Origin: Cyanobacteria bacterium NC_groundwater_1444_Ag_S-0.65um_54_12
Lineage (GTDB): Bacteria; Cyanobacteriota; Sericytochromatia; S15B-MN24; VGJW01
Length of the DNA: 6,087 bases
Assembly: GCA_016267585.1 (NCBI GenBank)
Contig: JACQUT010000015.1
Span: 1-6,087 of the forward strand
Direction: 5' to 3'
The notes under the pieces are model-generated. The model was not told the DNA's origin. It did not search any database and saw nothing but the letters and a program-made list of their open reading frames with translations. Made by a program: the position numbers and the translations under genes. Positions 1 to 5,205 of this stretch are shown here, piece after piece (positions within the stretch are counted from its first letter, which is position 1; the number at the start of each line of letters is the position of its first letter).

Positions 1-675
1 ATCCAGATCCCGGTGCGTCTGCGAATCGGGCTAAGTCTCTTGCTGGCCTTGATATTTCTTCCACTGGAACTGGGCACCGGCAATTCACAGCATTTGACGA
101 ACGCCCTGGATGTGTTGCTGGCAATTTTTAATGAATTGTTGGTAGGAATTATTCTCGGATTCGTAGCGATGTTAGTTTTTCATGGTATTCAATTTGCCGC
201 CTTCATGGTGGGGCTACAAATGGGATTTGGCATGGATCAGGTAGTTGATCCCACGTCCGGACAACAGCTTACTAGCTTATCCATCTTCTTGACGCTAATT
301 GCTACTGTTACGTTTCTATTGCTGGATGGCCACCACTGGTTATTGCTAGCTTTGGCCCATAGCTTGCAGGTCGTACCACCCGGTTCCTTTATTTTAGAGG
401 ATCGCATCCTATCGAAAATACTCGGGGCAACAAATGAACTTTTTTTCATTGTTTTTGCTCTCATGCTGCCGATTTTGGGTATTTTATTGCTAGTCGAACT
501 GGCGTTGGCGATCATGAACAGGATGATGCCACAGATGAATATTTTCGTTACGGGTTTTCCTACCAAGATCGGTGTCGGATTCCTTACTCTGATACTTGGT
601 TTACCTTTGATCGTCGCTTATTTTGGCGATCTGTTCACACGACTGGCCCGCCAGCTCATCACTTTTTTTGGCTAG
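1..675 (+). CDS. fliR: Flagellar biosynthetic protein FliR, 5'-truncated by window edge
   Basis: FliR is an inner-membrane subunit of the flagellar type III export gate, where it forms the export channel with FliP and FliQ. The frame is open from base 1 (I-Q-I-P-V-R-L-R), and the GTG at 13 lies inside a conserved stretch, so the true start is upstream. About 224 codons are visible against roughly 260 in the family, so some 35-40 N-terminal residues are missing. What shows the family: several long hydrophobic helices; the MGFGMDQVVDPTSGQQ stretch (223-270) that follows the central membrane region; and the PQMNIF...GFPTKI signature (529-570), followed by a last hydrophobic segment and a short basic/aromatic tail ending TFFG. 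flhB starts 9 bp after the stop, so the two are in one operon. The injectisome homologue SctT is the alternative, but the PQMNIF/GFPTKI signature is flagellar in type. Confidence 0.96.
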   Translation: MQIPVRLRIGLSLLLALIFLPLELGTGNSQHLTNALDVLLAIFNELLVGIILGFVAMLVFHGIQFAAFMVGLQMGFGMDQVVDPTSGQQLTSLSIFLTLIATVTFLLLDGHHWLLLALAHSLQVVPPGSFILEDRILSKILGATNELFFIVFALMLPILGILLLVELALAIMNRMMPQMNIFVTGFPTKIGVGFLTLILGLPLIVAYFGDLFTRLARQLITFFG

Positions 676-684
676 CGAAGATCG

Positions 685-1746
685 ATGGCCGATTCCGATC
701 GTACCGAAGAAGCGACACCCAAGCGCATCAGTGATGCCAGAAAAAAAGGCAACGTACTACGAAGCCAAGACGTTACGACAGCAGCGATTTTGGCCGCAGC
801 CTTGCTGATCATTCGATTACGCTGGGAAGCGATGGCTGCCGAGCTTTATCATCTTATGGAACACCGTCTGGGGCATTTGCCCACTGGTGATCTACCGCCT
901 ACATTTTTCTACCGGGTCATGTTGGAAGACGGCTTAGTTGCGCTGCGTGTTACTGCGCCGATTGCGCTCTTCCTGCTGGTGGTAGGAATATTTACCGTTG
1001 CTGTGCAAGTCGGGCCACTCGTGACTACAGAAGTTTTGCGGCCTGATCTGAGCAAGATAAATCCTTTTACTGGATTCAAGCGGTTCTTCTCGGCACGATC
1101 TTTCGTGGAGCTTGGCAAGAATATCCTCAAGATAGTAGTGCTGACTACTATTGCCTGGCAAGTCCTGGCAGATCGTTACCCGATGATTTTGTCTGGTTTA
1201 CGTGCAAGCCCACAGTCCGTCGGAGCAGTTTTGGGCGATACGGCCTGGATACTTTGTTTGCGCTTGGTAATTGCCCTCATCGTCATCGCCGTTTTTGATT
1301 ATCTCTGGCATAGCTATGATTACAAGCGGTCGCTGCGAATGACCAAGCAAGAAGTCAAAGACGAGGCAAGACAGCAGGAGGGGGACCCCCTTTTGAAGGG
1401 GGAAATCAAGAAACGAATGCGCCAGGCGGCCATGCGCCGCATGATGCAACAGGTTCCGAAGGCTACTGTCGTCATCACCAACCCTACTCACTATGCCATC
1501 GCTTTGCTTTATCGAAAAGCAGACATGCTGGCGCCTGTGGTAGTCGCCAGCGGTGTCCAGGAGACAGCATTGCGCATCCGTGCGATTGCCGCGGAGCATA
1601 ATGTTCCGATCGTGGAAAACCCGCCGTTGGCTCGCGAGCTTCACCGCTTGACCGATGTGGGGGAAGAAATCCCGGCCTCGCTCTATGCAGCCATAGCCGA
1701 AATATTGGTAGCCATAGAACGGGTTGCCACCACCCGAGCCAGCTAA
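685..1746 (+). CDS. flhB: Flagellar biosynthetic protein FlhB (export substrate switch)
   Basis: FlhB is a membrane protein of the flagellar export gate. Its cytoplasmic domain cleaves itself and switches export from rod/hook to filament substrates. The 353 residues are slightly shorter than well-studied FlhB proteins (about 380), but the protein looks complete. It opens with the typical charged stretch (RTEEATPKRISDARKKGNV, residues 6-24). Hydrophobic segments follow at about 31-44, 88-112, 142-161 and 186-206, with the conserved INPFTGFKRFFS loop at 126-137 between the second and third. The linker EVKDEARQQEGDP (223-235) leads to the autocleavage motif N266-P267-T268-H269, with cleavage expected between N and P. 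The end (VPIVENPPLARELH, EEIPASLYAAIAEIL) is flagellar rather than SctU-like. The ATG at 685 is chosen because the family N-terminus begins there; the ribosome site before it is weak (GCGAAG). No flhA follows; the next gene is convergent. Confidence 0.97.
   Translation: MADSDRTEEATPKRISDARKKGNVLRSQDVTTAAILAAALLIIRLRWEAMAAELYHLMEHRLGHLPTGDLPPTFFYRVMLEDGLVALRVTAPIALFLLVVGIFTVAVQVGPLVTTEVLRPDLSKINPFTGFKRFFSARSFVELGKNILKIVVLTTIAWQVLADRYPMILSGLRASPQSVGAVLGDTAWILCLRLVIALIVIAVFDYLWHSYDYKRSLRMTKQEVKDEARQQEGDPLLKGEIKKRMRQAAMRRMMQQVPKATVVITNPTHYAIALLYRKADMLAPVVVASGVQETALRIRAIAAEHNVPIVENPPLARELHRLTDVGEEIPASLYAAIAEILVAIERVATTRAS
1380..1402 (+). repeat. Two mutually exclusive G/C-run hairpins inside flhB
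   Basis: GGGGG (1380-1384), A, CCCCC (1386-1390) can pair as one stem. CCCCCTT (1386-1392), TTG, AAGGGGG (1396-1402) forms a perfect 7-bp stem with a 3-base loop. Both use the same C-run, so only one can form at a time. The bases encode the conserved EGDPLLKGE linker of FlhB just before the autocleaved domain, so the run is compatible with coding and is not an insertion that breaks the gene. Whether it does anything at the RNA level is unknown. Confidence 0.6.
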
Positions 1747-1792
1747 AGAGTACATTTACCAGTGCAACAACGCAGATAGCTTTACCGAACGC
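1747..1792. other. Short convergent gap between flhB and the helicase gene
   Basis: These 46 bases separate two genes that end toward each other. I see no GC-rich hairpin followed by a T-run in either direction, so no intrinsic terminator can be called. Termination may be Rho-dependent or transcripts may overlap. Confidence 0.6.
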
Positions 1793-3712
1793 TTACAAAT
1801 CGCGAAGGTGTGGGCAATCAGGCAGCGCTCGCAAGATGATCTCACCATAGGGTTTGGTGAGGAGACGATTATCTAGTATTGCTACTAACCCTCTATCCGT
1901 ACCGGTTCTGATGAGACGGCCAAAGCCTTGCTTGAGCCTGATGATAGCTGCCGGAAGGGTATACGTGCTGAACCAATCGCGTCCTTCGGCTTTTAGCCTC
2001 TCGATACGAGCTTGAACTACTGGATCATCGGGCGTGGAAAATGGCAGCCGATCAATGATCACACAAGACAGCGCCTCGCCTGGCACGTCGATGCCTTCCC
2101 AGAAACTGGCAGTAGCGAACAATACCGCCTGGGGCGTGTGTTGAAACCACTCGAGGAGTTTCATGCGCGGAGCTTCACCTTGCTGGCGACAGGGAAATGA
2201 TAAAGTGCCGGATAGTACGCGAAAGGCCGCTCGCATGGCCCGCAGGGAAGTAAATAGTACAAAAGCCCGACCCTGCGAGTAATCGAGGATATTACGGATA
2301 ACCACGCGCGAGTCCTCTGCAAAACCGGGATGATTGGGCTCTGGTAAAAAACGCGGTATGTAAAGAATAACTTGGTGCTCGTAATTGAAGGGGCTGGGCA
2401 GGACAAGCTCTGCGGCTTGTGATAGGCCTATTTGCTCGCGAAAATAGCTAAAATCACCCGACACAGCCAAGGTAGCAGATGTCAGTATGGCAGTGCGGCG
2501 GGACCACAGGGTTTCTTGCAAAATTGGCCCCACTTTTAGCAGAGCGCTCTTTAGCGCAAAAGAGCCAGCCATGCGATCTATTTCTACCCAGTTCACACGC
2601 TCCCCGACCATCGCAGCCTCTCGAGCGAAATAGTGCCATTGCCAGATCAGGTGCGAGAGCTGAAGTAATAGTCGCTCGCAATGAGAAGCCGCTTTAGTAG
2701 CGAATTCTGGCCGCAAAAGACCACCATGATCTAGAGTAGGGGCGAGCCAATTGCGCAATTGCTCCAGTTTTTCGCCAAGGCTTTCGGCAATGTCGATAAA
2801 ATCTGCATCAGGGTAAAGTCGAAAGACCACTCGATCTTCCAAGGTTGCTACTAGATTAGAGTTGTCATCTGCTATCCGCAGTAGCCATCTGAATAAACGT
2901 GCTTCTAGCGCTATGATCCCGAAAGTGATCTCTTCGGGAAGCGGTGCCACTCGTCTTCGTAGCTTATTAAGCAATGCCTGACCGCTATAGCGCCCGATCG
3001 AGAAAGAGAAAGCTCTGGTTGCCACCGCCGGCAGCTGATGAGCTTCATCGAATATGACCGCTCGGTGAGCTGGCAGCAGGTGCCCGCCAGTTGCTAGGTC
3101 CGTGAGATACAAAGCATGGTTAGTGATAATCAGGTGGCTAGTATTCAAACGTTCGGTGGCCAGAAAGCTAGGATTTACCTGGTAGAATTCGCACTGCGTA
3201 CCGAGACAATCTTCGGCTGTTTGGCCGATTTCGGCCCACAAGGCAGTGTCCGGTTGAAATGGCAACGTCGAGTTATCACCATCCCAGAGGTGAACGATCT
3301 CTATTATTTCATCCAAAGCGGGCCGCAGTGGATCATTTGCACTGACGAGACGATCAAGCTCCCAAAGCTTCTGGCGACAGAGATAATGATTCCGTCCTTT
3401 GGCCAAGGTTACCGAAATCCGCCTTTTACTAAAATTCTGGAGCATGGGAATATCTTTTTGTAGCAATTGTTCCTGTAAGGCGATAGTAGCGGTCGAAATG
3501 ACGAAGGGCCCTGGTATCTCTAGTAAAGGTAATAGATACGCCAACGATTTGCCGCTTCCGGCTCCAGCTTCTATCAGAGTCGAAGTAGCACTTTCCAGTG
3601 CGGCAAAAACTTGAGCTGCCATTTGCACCTGGCCGGTCCTGGGCTCATAGCCGGGGAGTCGACCTAGAATCTCGACAAAGTGTTCAGCAATGATAGCAGA
3701 GCGGTATTTCAT
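1793..3712 (-). CDS. DinG/YoaA-family (XPD-like) ATP-dependent DNA helicase with an altered Fe-S motif
   Basis: This is a superfamily 2 helicase of the XPD/DinG group, which unwinds DNA 5' to 3' and serves in repair and removal of replication obstacles in the cytoplasm. Its 639 residues match the length of E. coli YoaA (about 636) better than DinG (about 716). In order: a Q-like motif (YEPRTGQVQMA, 22-32), Walker A EAGAGSGKS (48-56), motif Ia around STATIALQEQLL (73-84), the Fe-S region (C112, C169, C174), the NHALYLTDL stretch (198-206), DEAH (222-225), TSATL (411-415), FWEGIDVPG (538-546) and QGFGRLIR (595-602). The fourth Fe-S position, six residues after C174, is N180 instead of Cys. The ATG at 3712 overlaps the protease stop (ATGA) and has AGGA five bases upstream, so translation is probably coupled. 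All ATPase motifs are intact, so it is unlikely to be a pseudogene. YoaA-like rather than DinG proper is inferred from length only. Confidence 0.95.
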   Translation of the reverse strand: MKYRSAIIAEHFVEILGRLPGYEPRTGQVQMAAQVFAALESATSTLIEAGAGSGKSLAYLLPLLEIPGPFVISTATIALQEQLLQKDIPMLQNFSKRRISVTLAKGRNHYLCRQKLWELDRLVSANDPLRPALDEIIEIVHLWDGDNSTLPFQPDTALWAEIGQTAEDCLGTQCEFYQVNPSFLATERLNTSHLIITNHALYLTDLATGGHLLPAHRAVIFDEAHQLPAVATRAFSFSIGRYSGQALLNKLRRRVAPLPEEITFGIIALEARLFRWLLRIADDNSNLVATLEDRVVFRLYPDADFIDIAESLGEKLEQLRNWLAPTLDHGGLLRPEFATKAASHCERLLLQLSHLIWQWHYFAREAAMVGERVNWVEIDRMAGSFALKSALLKVGPILQETLWSRRTAILTSATLAVSGDFSYFREQIGLSQAAELVLPSPFNYEHQVILYIPRFLPEPNHPGFAEDSRVVIRNILDYSQGRAFVLFTSLRAMRAAFRVLSGTLSFPCRQQGEAPRMKLLEWFQHTPQAVLFATASFWEGIDVPGEALSCVIIDRLPFSTPDDPVVQARIERLKAEGRDWFSTYTLPAAIIRLKQGFGRLIRTGTDRGLVAILDNRLLTKPYGEIILRALPDCPHLRDL

Positions 3713-4500
3713 GTTTTTCCTGGTGCTGAACTGGTTTGCAGTTTGATCAAGACAGAACGGAGAGTTTGAGCTGGAATGGCGAAGCTGATCCCGGATACAT
3801 TTCTAATGATAGCAGTATTTACACCGACGACTTGACCTTGCAGATCTAACAAAGGTCCTCCGGAGTTACCAGGATTAATGGGAGTGTCAGTTTGAATGAA
3901 AGGAATGCTTTCATTGATGGCTAGACCTCGCCTGATACCGCTTACGATGCCGGCAGTCACGGTGGTTGTCAGGCCCAAGGGATTGCCGATGGCTACTACC
4001 CATTCTCCCACTTGCAAATCATCGTTGCGGTCAATCGGCAAAATCGGTAAGTCATTAGCATGGACCCGCAAGAGCGCAAGATCTGCCAAAGCATCGTATC
4101 CTACCACTCTGCCCGGATATTGCTTGCCACTTTGGAAAGCTACGGTTATAATTTTGGCTTTTTTCACTACATGCCAGTTGGTTATCAGCAGACCATCGGC
4201 CGCCACGGCAAAGGCCGAACCTATGCCTTTGGTTTCAAAGAAAGCCGGGAGCTGCGAACCTTCCGTGCCGAAAAAGCCATGAAAAAAGGGTTCTAGTTCA
4301 AGCATGGGATTTCGTCGTTGTTCAACAGTATTTATGTTAGCCACGGCAGGAATGCAAAGCCGCGCTATATTAGCAATAGTCTCTGGGCCCCAAGGGTAAA
4401 CCTTGGCTTGGGCATAATTTGCCGACCCTGGATAAGGCAGATTCAGTGCCATGATAGTCGCCATCATGGTACAGCAAAATTTCAACATATTATCCTTCAT
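3709..4500 (-). CDS. HtrA/DegP-type (S1C) trypsin-like serine protease without a PDZ domain
   Basis: This is a predicted exported serine protease of the HtrA/Deg type, a group that acts on misfolded envelope proteins. The N-terminus (about residues 1-32) has lysines, then a hydrophobic stretch (FCCTMMATIMALNLPY) and small residues (SANYAQA), as in a signal peptide or membrane anchor. The catalytic triad is visible: H110 in TNWHVV, D140 in ADLALLRV and S213 in GNSGGPLL. AIGNPLG (170-176) and SGISFAIP (236-243) are further Deg hallmarks. The protein ends about 20 residues after the latter, exactly where a PDZ domain would begin in DegP, DegQ or DegS; its 263 residues compare with 350-480 in those. 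The stop overlaps the helicase start by ATGA, so this is a settled gene end and not a recent frameshift. The start could instead be the ATG at 4488 (Met5), which has AAGGA (4497-4493) four bases upstream, whereas the ATG at 4500 has no clear ribosome site. The substrate is unknown. Confidence 0.92.
   Translation of the reverse strand: MKDNMLKFCCTMMATIMALNLPYPGSANYAQAKVYPWGPETIANIARLCIPAVANINTVEQRRNPMLELEPFFHGFFGTEGSQLPAFFETKGIGSAFAVAADGLLITNWHVVKKAKIITVAFQSGKQYPGRVVGYDALADLALLRVHANDLPILPIDRNDDLQVGEWVVAIGNPLGLTTTVTAGIVSGIRRGLAINESIPFIQTDTPINPGNSGGPLLDLQGQVVGVNTAIIRNVSGISFAIPAQTLRSVLIKLQTSSAPGKT
3718..3721 (-). promoter_or_regulatory. Ribosome binding site of the helicase gene, inside the protease gene
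   Basis: AGGA lies five bases before the helicase ATG, within the last codons of the protease gene. Together with the ATGA stop/start overlap it fixes the helicase start and supports coupled translation. Confidence 0.65.
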
Positions 4501-4552
4501 GCAACTAGGCCAGGAAAATTGCCTGAAGTTTCCTCGGTGCTGTTGAATAGAA

Positions 4553-4593
4553 GCTAACGAAGAGCAGATGCCTGATGTTAGCCCTCGTTAGCC
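4553..4593. repeat. GCTAACGA inverted repeat with an overlapping GTTAGCC direct repeat
   Basis: GCTAACGA (4553-4560) is matched by its exact reverse complement TCGTTAGC (4585-4592) with 24 bases between. GTTAGCC also occurs twice in the same orientation (4577-4583 and 4587-4593), 10 bp apart, which is about one helical turn. The set lies 53-93 bp upstream of the protease start, where a regulator site would be expected. No known regulator consensus is recognised. Confidence 0.55.
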
Positions 4594-4629
4594 GAACTGT
4601 CTTATGATATGTTGCCTAGACACCTATTT

Positions 4630-4675
4630 CAGTAGGTCTGACCTGCTGCGTGAATCACGCGGCGCGAAGCGCCGC
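4630..4675. repeat. Cluster of three abutting hairpins, REP-like
   Basis: Three stems stand end to end. Bases 4630-4637 pair with 4641-4648 (8 bp, one T-G wobble, loop CTG). GCGTGA (4648-4653) and TCACGC (4655-4660) are perfect inverted copies around one base. GCGGCGC (4659-4665) and GCGCCGC (4669-4675) form a perfect 7-bp GC stem with loop GAA, whose core GCGAAGC is a sequence known to fold into an unusually stable DNA mini-hairpin. On the minus strand the last stem is preceded by GTAG, the tetranucleotide found beside many REP palindromes. It starts 5 bases after the stop of the coiled-coil gene. No T-run follows in either direction, so it is not a standard terminator. REP identity is inference from one copy. 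Confidence 0.6.
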
Positions 4676-4680
4676 TACAA

Positions 4681-5043
4681 TCACCATGGCTTCCACCATG
4701 GCCGATTCGGCTCCTGGCGAATTGCTTTGATCAGCTCTGCCCGTTCTAGCCGTTCGAGCAATTTCCCGTACTGATCCTGCAATTCTGTATTGGTTTGCCG
4801 CAACGTGTTGACGCATTCGCGCAGATTACCGATTTCTTTACTTAATGCTGCATTCTCCCGGGTAACCATGCTCAACTGGTCGACTCGGTTTTGCGTTGCC
4901 TGTCGTGCAGCGACGAAAGTTGCTTCCAGCCAACAGCGCAGTTGCGCCCGCCTGGATTCAGTGGGCGCTGTAACTAGTGTATCTACTGTCAAAGGCTCCA
5001 GGGGAACGATGCTGATGGTTTGGACCGTTGCTACTGCGCTCAT
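4681..5043 (-). CDS. Small coiled-coil protein of unknown function with Trp-rich C-terminus
   Basis: I do not recognise this 120-residue protein. Residues 1-30 are uncharged to acidic and rich in T, V and P, without a signal peptide. From about 57 to 102 there is an uninterrupted heptad pattern: L57, V60, N64, L67, I71, L74, V78, L81, N85, L88, Y92, L95, L99, A102. This predicts a long helix that would dimerise through a leucine-zipper-like coiled coil. The tail is basic, then PNRPWWKPW. The cysteines are C37 and C77. The ORF is supported by GAGGAA (5058-5053) nine bases before the ATG and by a TATAAT on the same strand at 5081-5076, giving a short leader. The protein is probably cytoplasmic. 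It is transcribed toward the protease gene, 180 bp away, but hairpins between them make a shared transcript uncertain. Confidence 0.75.
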   Translation of the reverse strand: MSAVATVQTISIVPLEPLTVDTLVTAPTESRRAQLRCWLEATFVAARQATQNRVDQLSMVTRENAALSKEIGNLRECVNTLRQTNTELQDQYGKLLERLERAELIKAIRQEPNRPWWKPW

Positions 5044-5075
5044 GTCAACTTATTCCTCAATGGCCGAGGCCGTAC

Positions 5076-5081
5076 ATTATA
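5076..5081 (-). promoter_or_regulatory. Candidate -10 box for the coiled-coil gene
   Basis: A perfect TATAAT on the minus strand lies 33 bp before the ATG at 5043. Transcription would begin near 5069 and leave a leader of about 25 bases that includes the GAGGAA ribosome site. The -35 is weak: TTGCAG is present but 21 bp upstream, longer than the usual spacing. ATATAGC occurs twice (5079-5085 and 5088-5094, plus strand) with a 9-bp period and overlaps the box. Confidence 0.5.
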
Positions 5082-5134
5082 TAGCTCATATAGCGCATTA
5101 CCCTGCAAAAGCGCCGTGATGAACATAACGTAGT

Positions 5135-5156
5135 GAGTAACAAGAAGACGAGTAAC
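5135..5156. repeat. GAGTAAC direct repeat upstream of ade
   Basis: GAGTAAC occurs at 5135-5141 and again at 5150-5156, a 15-bp period, directly upstream of the candidate ade -10 box. The position would suit an operator or activator site, but no regulator consensus is recognised and two 7-mers can arise by chance. Confidence 0.4.
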
Positions 5157-5158
5157 CT

Positions 5159-5166
5159 GTTATAAA
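5159..5166 (+). promoter_or_regulatory. Candidate extended -10 promoter for ade
   Basis: TG-T-TATAAA (TG at 5158-5159, hexamer at 5161-5166) matches an extended -10 element. No good -35 is found 16-18 bp upstream, which is tolerated for extended -10 promoters. Transcription would begin near 5173, about 33 bases before the ATG. Confidence 0.45.
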
Positions 5167-5190
5167 CTATCTAGCAGTCTGCCAGAGCCT

Positions 5191-5199
5191 GGAAGAGAG
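5191..5199 (+). promoter_or_regulatory. Ribosome binding site of ade
   Basis: The purine-rich GGAAGAGAG ends six bases before the ATG at 5206. It supports that start, which also places the conserved N-terminal domain in frame. Confidence 0.55.
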
Positions 5200-5205
5200 T
5201 GAATC

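Larger units (their letters stand above)
4501..4680. other. Repeat-rich spacer upstream of the protease gene
   Basis: This 180-bp gap lies between two minus-strand genes, the coiled-coil gene and the protease gene. It holds no convincing ORF. It contains a TTAGC-type repeat set (4553-4593) nearer the protease and a run of three hairpins (4630-4675) nearer the coiled-coil gene. I could not pick a convincing -35/-10 pair for the protease here; TATCAT near 4605-4610 on the minus strand is the best -10-like sequence and lacks a matching -35. Confidence 0.6.
5044..5205. other. Divergent intergenic region between the coiled-coil gene and ade
   Basis: These 162 bp carry the start signals of two genes transcribed away from each other. 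A TATAAT faces left, an extended -10 faces right, and short direct repeats lie next to each (ATATAGC twice; GAGTAAC twice). No ORF of note and no stable hairpin is visible. Confidence 0.6.

Noticed and set aside
1..1746. Injectisome genes sctT-sctU in place of flagellar fliR-flhB
   Set aside because: The T-U order is also typical of injectisomes, but the PQMNIF...GFPTKI region and the FlhB ending VPIVENPPLARELH/EEIPASLYAAIAEIL are flagellar in type.
1198..1755. A 185-codon open frame on the minus strand opposite flhB
   Set aside because: It lies wholly antisense to a clearly conserved flhB, its product has no recognisable domain, and no ribosome site stands out.
3116..3463. A 115-codon open frame on the plus strand opposite the helicase gene
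   Set aside because: It mirrors the Fe-S and N-terminal region of an intact helicase; no motif or start signal supports it.
3896..4282. A 128-codon open frame on the plus strand opposite the protease gene
   Set aside because: It is antisense to the catalytic domain of a well-supported protease and shows no family features.
3709..4500. Protease as a recent truncation (pseudogene) of a PDZ-bearing HtrA
   Set aside because: The triad is complete and the stop overlaps the helicase start with a ribosome site built into the end, so the gene end looks established.
4553..4593. Integron attC site, because GCTAAC/GTTAGC repeats face each other
   Set aside because: The arms do not fit the RYYYAAC and GTTRRRY core sites (GGCTAAC and GTTAGCC break the consensus), and there is no integrase or cassette array.
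4659..4675. Intrinsic terminator for the coiled-coil gene
   Set aside because: The stem is strong but no T-run follows on either strand.
5101..5205. Purine riboswitch in the ade leader
   Set aside because: The predicted leader is only about 33 bases, and the conserved three-way junction sequences of purine riboswitches are absent.
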